Part shown: in pieces, positions 58,887 through 64,000 of the stretch
Numbering within the stretch: the first letter of the stretch is position 1
Layout: the number at the start of each line of letters is the position of its first letter
Source of the DNA: Rhizobium sp. LC145
GTDB taxonomy: Bacteria; Pseudomonadota; Alphaproteobacteria; Rhizobiales; Rhizobiaceae
DNA length: 64,000 nucleotides
Direction: 5' to 3'
Assembly (NCBI RefSeq): GCF_001005825.1
Contig: NZ_LBHV01000004.1
Span: 558,001 to 622,000, forward strand
Program-made: the position numbers and the translations under genes
The notes under the pieces: generated by a model
What the model was told of the DNA's origin: nothing
The model's database searches: none
Seen by the model: only the letters and a program-made list of their open reading frames with translations

Positions 58887-60316
58887 GCGCTCTTTCCGCC
58901 GGCCGCCCAGGTCTTGACCAGCGCAAGACCTTGTTGAAGCAGGGCCTTGGCGGCGTCTTCCGTCTCGGCTTCGACGTAGCAGCGCATCTCCGGCGCATTG
59001 CCGGAAGGACGGAAATGAATAATACGGCCATCCGCCAGGCTCACCCGCAGCCCATCCGTCTCGCTGGTCCAGGCAACCGGCCCGATCGGCGCGAGGAAAG
59101 CGGCGAGATTGTCCCGCGAGGCGCCAAGATGCGCCATCAGCGCGGCGCTGGTTTCAACCGGGAAATGTTCCAGACGGTCGGCGGCGGCGAATGGAAGCCC
59201 ATAACCGGCGACGATCTCGGAGAGCGGGCGCTTCCGTTCCGCAGCGAGGTAGAGGGCCGCCAGCACCGGCAGGAAGCTGTCCCGCGTCGGCAGCGGGCTG
59301 ATCCGGCCGGACGCGACGGAGAATTCGGAGGCCGTCAGCAAGCCGCCATTCGCCTCGAACCCCATGACTCCGCTCGCCCCTTCATCAAGCGCCTGCATCA
59401 TTCCGGCGATCACGAAGGGAGAGCCGACCTTCGTGCGCACAACGCGGAAGCTGCCGGCCTTCTCGATCCCGGAATTGGATGTAACGGGGGTGACGACCAC
59501 CTGGGCACCCAGGAAATTCGCTGCGATGAGACCGAGAAGATCGCCGCGCAAGGGCTCGCCGGTCTCATCCGCCACCAGCGGCCGGTCGCCGTCGCCATCG
59601 GCCGAGACGATCGCATCGAGCGCGTGCTTGGCTGCCCAATTGCGCAAGAGGCCGATGGTCTCCTCGGATACGGCTTCCGTATCCACGGGCACGAAATCCT
59701 CAGAGCGCCCGAGCGGCAGGGTCTCTGCCCCATAGCCCTCGAGCACCGTCACCAGCAGATCGCGTGCGGTGGTGGAATGCTGATAGACCCCGACCTTAAG
59801 GCCGGAAAGCGCCTTCGGCGGAAGAATGGCGGCATTGCGGGCGATGAACAGCGCTTCGGCATCCGCCGACTGGTCATTGGCGGCTCCCGGCGTGGCGTCG
59901 ATCTCATCCCACTTCAGGCTTGCGGCGATCGCGGTAATGCGCGCTTCGTCCTGCTTGTCGATTTCGCCATCCGGTCGATAGAACTTGATGCCGTTCCGAT
60001 CGGCCGGGATATGCGATCCGGTCACCATCAGCGAGGCTGCGCCGATCTGGAGACCCTGGAGCGCCAGAGCGGGCGTCGGCAGAGCGCCGCAATCGAGCGG
60101 CATCAGGCCAGCGCGGGCGAGCGCGCCGATGCAGGTGGCGGCAATGCCGGGGCTTGATGGACGGAAATCACGACCGACAAGCACGGGATCGCCCGCCTTC
60201 GCCATGCCGCTTCCCAGAAGATGCCGGGCAAACGCCGTGGCATAGAGCGCCGAAGCATGCCCTTCCAGATCGACGACAAGCCCGCGAAGGCCGCTGGTTC
60301 CGAATTTGAGGCTCAA
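58883..60316 (-). CDS. Phosphomannomutase/phosphoglucomutase
   Basis: The enzyme has about 477 residues and begins SLKFGTSGLRGLVVD. The phosphoserine loop is VTGSHIPADRNGIKFY, the metal site SADGDGDRPL, the sugar-specificity loop GFEANGGLL and the phosphate-binding loop HFRPSGNAPEMR. It interconverts hexose 1- and 6-phosphates for sugar-nucleotide synthesis, as ExoC/NoeK do in rhizobia. Two starts are possible: TTG 60316 with AGGAAG 6 nt away, chosen because it gives the usual N-terminus, or ATG 60361 with a weak site. Operon with the phosphatase. Confidence 0.85.
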   Translation of the reverse strand: MSLKFGTSGLRGLVVDLEGHASALYATAFARHLLGSGMAKAGDPVLVGRDFRPSSPGIAATCIGALARAGLMPLDCGALPTPALALQGLQIGAASLMVTGSHIPADRNGIKFYRPDGEIDKQDEARITAIAASLKWDEIDATPGAANDQSADAEALFIARNAAILPPKALSGLKVGVYQHSTTARDLLVTVLEGYGAETLPLGRSEDFVPVDTEAVSEETIGLLRNWAAKHALDAIVSADGDGDRPLVADETGEPLRGDLLGLIAANFLGAQVVVTPVTSNSGIEKAGSFRVVRTKVGSPFVIAGMMQALDEGASGVMGFEANGGLLTASEFSVASGRISPLPTRDSFLPVLAALYLAAERKRPLSEIVAGYGLPFAAADRLEHFPVETSAALMAHLGASRDNLAAFLAPIGPVAWTSETDGLRVSLADGRIIHFRPSGNAPEMRCYVEAETEDAAKALLQQGLALVKTWAAGGKSA

Positions 60317-60524
60317 GGCGCTCTTCCTGCTAAGTGCCGTTTCTGAAACGATGATTTCCATCAACGAGTTCTATGGAGCCATGTTCCAGATGGCAACCGC
60401 CTTCGCGCCGATTGAAAGGCATTCCGGTTCAGCAGGTAAAATCGGGTGGTGCACAGAGAGAGCGGTTTGCGGGCCCGATCGTCGTGCTGACGGACGCAAA
60501 CCGGAACTATCCTGGAGGTAGCGG

Positions 60525-61391
60525 CTAATCCCGCAGAATCTTGGCGAGATAGCTTCCGTAGGCGCTCTTGCCAAGGTTCGTGGCAAGCAGTTCAAGCCCC
60601 CCGGCGTCTATATAGCCCATGCGGTAGGCCACCTCTTCGGGACAGGCGATCTTCAATCCCTGCCGTCGCTCCAGCGTACCCACGAAATCGGAAGCTTCGA
60701 GCAGGCTGTCGGGCGTGCCGGTATCCAGCCAGGCGAAACCGCGTCCCATCAGCGTTACGGAAAGGCTGCCGCGTTCGAGATAGGTGCGGTTGACATCGGT
60801 GATCTCCAGCTCGCCGCGCGCCGACGGCTTCAGATCGGCCGCGATATCGACGACCTGATGATCATAGAAATAAAGGCCGGTAACCGCCCAGCTGGACTTG
60901 GGGTGGGCTGGCTTCTCCTCGATGGATATGGCCGTCATGTCCCGGTCGAACTCCACCACGCCGTATCGTTCCGGATCGGTCACGTGATAGGCGAAGATGG
61001 TCGCGCCTTCGGTTTTCGTAGCGCCTTGCTGCAAAAGCTCCGGCAGGCTGTGGCCGTAGAAGATGTTGTCCCCGAGAACGAGAGCGGAGGGCCCGCCCGC
61101 GACGAAATCGGCGCCGATGATGAAGGCCTGGGCCAGGCCCTCCGGCCGCGGCTGCGCCGCATATTCCAGCGACAGGCCCCATTGGGAACCATCGCCCAGC
61201 AATCGCTGGAAGTTTTCCAGATCATGCGGCGTCGTGATGATGAGGATATCGCGGATTCCCGCCAGCATCAGCGTCGTCAGCGGATAATAGATCATCGGCT
61301 TGTCGTAGATAGGCATCAACTGCTTCGAGACCGCCTGGGTGATCGGGTAGAGCCGGGTGCCTGATCCGCCGGCGAGAATGATGCCCTTCAT
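60525..61391 (-). CDS. rfbA: Glucose-1-phosphate thymidylyltransferase
   Basis: The 288-residue protein has the nucleotidyltransferase signature [15 protein letters not shown], followed by [27 protein letters not shown] and [14 protein letters not shown]. It makes dTDP-glucose from dTTP and glucose 1-phosphate, the first step of dTDP-L-rhamnose synthesis. Last gene in the rfbC-B-D-A operon, its ATG overlapping the rfbD stop by 4 nt. Confidence 0.95.
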   Translation of the reverse strand: MKGIILAGGSGTRLYPITQAVSKQLMPIYDKPMIYYPLTTLMLAGIRDILIITTPHDLENFQRLLGDGSQWGLSLEYAAQPRPEGLAQAFIIGADFVAGGPSALVLGDNIFYGHSLPELLQQGATKTEGATIFAYHVTDPERYGVVEFDRDMTAISIEEKPAHPKSSWAVTGLYFYDHQVVDIAADLKPSARGELEITDVNRTYLERGSLSVTLMGRGFAWLDTGTPDSLLEASDFVGTLERRQGLKIACPEEVAYRMGYIDAGGLELLATNLGKSAYGSYLAKILRD

Positions 61392-62290
61392 GATTTCACT
61401 TCCTCCCGTTGCCCTTCGAGCAGCACTTTCATGGTAGAAGCCAGCGAAACCCTCCAGTCGGGAAGCCTCAGGCCGTAGACCTGCTCCAGCTTGCCGGTGG
61501 AAAGCCGCGAATTGGCCGGCCGCCTGGCGGAAGTCGGGTATTCGGCGGTGGTGATCGGCCGCACCCGCACGCTCCTTCGGCCATACCCTTCGGCCAGCCG
61601 GAAGATTTCCTCGGCGAACTCCGCCCAGCTTGCCTCCCCCGTGGCAGCCATGTGGAACACGCCGCGCAGGTGCGGATCGGCGCTTTCCCGCAGCCTGCCG
61701 GCCGCCACCAGAAGCGCCTGCGCGATATCGAGCGCGGAGGTGGGGCAGCCGAGCTGGTCTGCGACGACGCAGACCTCATCCCGCGTCTCCGCGAGCTGCA
61801 GCATGCTCTTCAGAAAATTCTTTCCGTAAGGCGAGTAGATCCAGGCCGTGCGGAAGATCGCGTGGTTCAGCGTCGCTTGGCCGACCCGCCGCTCGCCTTC
61901 GAGCTTGGAGGCGCCGTAGACGGAGAGCGGCCCGACCGTGTCTTCCTCCGCATAGGGAGCGGGTTTTTGCCCGTCGAACACGTAATCCGTCGAAAGATGG
62001 ATTATCGGAACCGACAATTCGCCGGCAACCTTGGCGACCTCGCCCGCGCCAAGGGCATTGACCGCGAAGGCGAGCTCCTTCTCGGTTTCGGCTTTGTCGA
62101 CCGCCGTATAGGCTGCCGCGGAGATGATGACATCCGGCCTTGCGGCAAGAATGGCTTCCCGGATCGAGTGCGGCTCGGCTAGATCGAGCTCCGGCCGGCC
62201 CAGCCGCACCAGGTCGATGCCATGGGCTGGCGCTGCGCTCGCAAGCGCTTGCGCCACCTGACCTTGCTTGCCGGTCACCGCCACGCGCAT
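61388..62290 (-). CDS. rfbD: dTDP-4-dehydrorhamnose reductase
   Basis: The 300-residue short-chain dehydrogenase-like protein begins [27 protein letters not shown] and the catalytic YGASKLEGE (Tyr-x3-Lys) follow. It performs the last reduction to dTDP-L-rhamnose. The rfbB stop lies 3 nt upstream of its ATG on the same strand. Confidence 0.93.
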   Translation of the reverse strand: MRVAVTGKQGQVAQALASAAPAHGIDLVRLGRPELDLAEPHSIREAILAARPDVIISAAAYTAVDKAETEKELAFAVNALGAGEVAKVAGELSVPIIHLSTDYVFDGQKPAPYAEEDTVGPLSVYGASKLEGERRVGQATLNHAIFRTAWIYSPYGKNFLKSMLQLAETRDEVCVVADQLGCPTSALDIAQALLVAAGRLRESADPHLRGVFHMAATGEASWAEFAEEIFRLAEGYGRRSVRVRPITTAEYPTSARRPANSRLSTGKLEQVYGLRLPDWRVSLASTMKVLLEGQREEVKS

Positions 62291-62293
62291 CGG

Positions 62294-63349
62294 CTACACC
62301 TTCGTGAGCGTTCCAAGCCGCTCCCCCGAATAAACCTTCTCGCGCAAGGGGCGCCACCAGAGTTCGTTGTCGAGATACCAGATGATGGTCTTCTCTATGC
62401 CCGTGTCGAAGCTCTCGCGCGGGTTCCAGTCGAGTTCCGCCCTCAGTTTCGTCGCATCGATTGCATATCTGGCGTCATGCCCGGGGCGATCCGTGACATG
62501 GCTGATGAGCTTCTCGTGAGGTGCGCCCTGCGGTTTCAGCCGGTCCATGATGGCACAGATCCGCTTGACCACGTCGATGTTTCTGCGCTCGTTCTGACCT
62601 CCGACATTGTACTTTTCGCCGATCCTGCCGCGGGAGGCGATGAGATGCAGCGCGCGGGCGTGATCCTCGACATAGAGCCAATCGCGCACATTCGCTCCGC
62701 TGCCATAGATCGGCAGCGCCTTCTGCTCGAGCGCGTTGAGGATGGTGAGCGGGATAAGCTTTTCCGGAAAATGGAAGGGGCCGTAATTGTTCGAACAGTT
62801 CGAGACGACCACCGGTAATCCATAGGTCCGATGCCAGGCGATCGCCAGGTGATCGCTGGCAGCCTTCGAGGCCGAGTAGGGCGAGGACGGATCGTACGGC
62901 GTCATCTCATGAAAAAGCCCTTCGTCCCCGAGCGAACCGTAGACCTCGTCGGTGGAGACATGCAGGAAGCGGAAACCCTCCTTTTCCTCCCCCGAAAGAC
63001 CGTTCCAATGGTGCAGAGCCGCCTGGAGCAGTTCGAAAGTGCCCATGACATTGGTGTTGATGAAGTCGGCCGCGCCGTTGATCGAGCGATCCACGTGACT
63101 TTCGGCGGCAAGATGCATCACCCGATCGGGCCGGAACTCGGCAAAGGCCTGCCGCATGACCCCGCCATCACAGACATCGGCCCGCAGAAAACGATAATTG
63201 GGCATGCTCTCGACGGAGCCGAGCGAAGCCAGATTGCCGGCATAGGTGAGCTTGTCGATATTCAGGACTTCAGCCCCCACGTCGTGGACGAGGTGACGCA
63301 CCACGGCAGATCCTATGAAGCCTGCACCGCCGGTAACCAGAATACGCAC
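62294..63349 (-). CDS. rfbB: dTDP-glucose 4,6-dehydratase
   Basis: The 351-residue protein has NAD site [16 protein letters not shown], family motif [13 protein letters not shown], catalytic [12 protein letters not shown] and [11 protein letters not shown] (Tyr-x3-Lys), and the substrate region [15 protein letters not shown]. It converts dTDP-glucose to dTDP-4-keto-6-deoxyglucose. Second in the operon, 27 nt after rfbC. Confidence 0.95.
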   Translation of the reverse strand: MRILVTGGAGFIGSAVVRHLVHDVGAEVLNIDKLTYAGNLASLGSVESMPNYRFLRADVCDGGVMRQAFAEFRPDRVMHLAAESHVDRSINGAADFINTNVMGTFELLQAALHHWNGLSGEEKEGFRFLHVSTDEVYGSLGDEGLFHEMTPYDPSSPYSASKAASDHLAIAWHRTYGLPVVVSNCSNNYGPFHFPEKLIPLTILNALEQKALPIYGSGANVRDWLYVEDHARALHLIASRGRIGEKYNVGGQNERRNIDVVKRICAIMDRLKPQGAPHEKLISHVTDRPGHDARYAIDATKLRAELDWNPRESFDTGIEKTIIWYLDNELWWRPLREKVYSGERLGTLTKV

Positions 63350-63376
63350 GAGGAAGCCTCCAACCTCAATTGAGCG

Positions 63377-63931
63377 TCAGGGAAACAGATCGGCCTGGTC
63401 CGCGAGTATCGGATGTCCCCTGTCCTTGTCGGACAGAACAGCCTCCGCCTCGCCGATGCCCCACTCGATATTCAGCGCCGGATCGTTCCAGGCGATCCCC
63501 CGGTCGCTTTCGGGATTGTAGTAATCGGTGACTTGATAGAAGACCTCCGCATTATCGGTCAGCGTGACAAAGCCGTGCGCGAAACCTTCGGGAACCCAGA
63601 GCTGCCGGCCGTTTTCAGCGGAAAGCTCCGCGGCGACATGCCTGCCGAAGGTCGGCGAGGAGCGCCTGATGTCCAGGGCGATATCCCGGATCGCCCCTCT
63701 CAGGCACCGGACGAGCTTGCCTTGAGCCGCAAGCGGCGTTTGGAAATGCAATCCTCGGACCACGCCCTTTGATCTGGAAAACGACTGATTGTGCTGAACG
63801 AAACGGACATTCGGCGCATGCAGGGCGAAAACATCCTCCCGAAACGTCTCGCAAAACCATCCTCGACGATCTTCATGGCGTCGCGGGGTGATCAGCAACG
63901 GTCCCTGGATGGATAGTTTTTCGACAAGCAT
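63377..63931 (-). CDS. rfbC: dTDP-4-dehydrorhamnose 3,5-epimerase
   Basis: The 184-residue cupin-like protein has VQHNQSFSRSKGVVRGLHFQ with the catalytic His, VRCLRGAIRDIALDIRRSSPTFG and VPEGFAHGFVTL with the second catalytic region. It epimerises at C3 and C5. As the first gene of rfbCBDA, it would carry the promoter in the 69 nt up to the window edge, where nothing clear was seen. All four enzymes needed for dTDP-L-rhamnose are present. Confidence 0.94.
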   Translation of the reverse strand: MLVEKLSIQGPLLITPRRHEDRRGWFCETFREDVFALHAPNVRFVQHNQSFSRSKGVVRGLHFQTPLAAQGKLVRCLRGAIRDIALDIRRSSPTFGRHVAAELSAENGRQLWVPEGFAHGFVTLTDNAEVFYQVTDYYNPESDRGIAWNDPALNIEWGIGEAEAVLSDKDRGHPILADQADLFP

Positions 63932-64000
63932 TCAATCCAACACTTTCTCGAACAGGAGAGCCCGCGACGGCCGGAAACTGTCAGCCATCCTTCCTATCAG

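Overview
This GC-rich window reads as chromosome or chromid sequence from an alphaproteobacterium of the Rhizobiaceae type (Sinorhizobium, Rhizobium, Agrobacterium or a relative). Three things point there: a RIME-like mosaic palindrome inside an operon (2487-2624), many rhizobial-style small stress proteins, and a dense set of promoters matching the alphaproteobacterial general-stress sigma factor EcfG (RpoE2). No rRNA, tRNA, CRISPR array, insertion sequence or prophage was recognised.

Layout. 1-7095: end of a LacI-type regulator, then a tripartite tricarboxylate transporter (tctC-tctB-tctA, minus strand) beside a DctB/DctD-like two-component pair. 7261-9107: a DUF4126 membrane protein and a pyridine-nucleotide disulfide oxidoreductase. 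9210-23408: a polysaccharide cluster, all on the plus strand (asparagine-synthase-like amidotransferase, flippase, acyltransferase-like protein, Wzz-type copolymerase, Wzy-type polymerase, deacetylase, three glycosyltransferases, secreted glycoside hydrolase). 23481-32924: a general-stress island of small conserved proteins, a ferritin-like DUF892 protein, a ClsB-like phospholipase D protein, YbhN- and YbhP-like proteins and a phosphoribosyltransferase, with eight EcfG-type sites (nine promoters), one of which drives a predicted 84-nt small RNA at 30369-30452. A TetR-aminotransferase pair lies inside it.

32906-38795: LLM flavin oxidoreductase, GH13 enzyme, DUF763 protein, aminotransferase and a sulfite-oxidase-fold molybdoenzyme. 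38835-43409: a PaoABC-like molybdenum aldehyde oxidoreductase operon with a divergent TetR gene and a palindromic operator. 43410-46676: XRE and AraC regulators with three NTF2/SnoaL-like proteins. 46692-49544: a valine-catabolism-type operon. 49753-55769: a GGDEF-EAL membrane protein followed by two transporter-less periplasmic binding proteins, then an SbmA/YddA-like exporter whose ATPase domain has lost its catalytic motifs. 55831-63931: TerC, UDP-glucose dehydrogenase, PPP phosphatase, phosphohexomutase and a complete dTDP-L-rhamnose operon (rfbCBDA). The sugar-nucleotide genes at the right end could feed the polysaccharide cluster on the left.

Most interesting: the EcfG promoter island with its predicted stress sRNA, the symmetrical bidirectional promoter between the ybhN- and ybhP-like genes, the candidate ligand-sensing c-di-GMP operon, the ABC-type protein with a decayed nucleotide-binding domain, and the DctD-like regulator with GAFPGA instead of GAFTGA.
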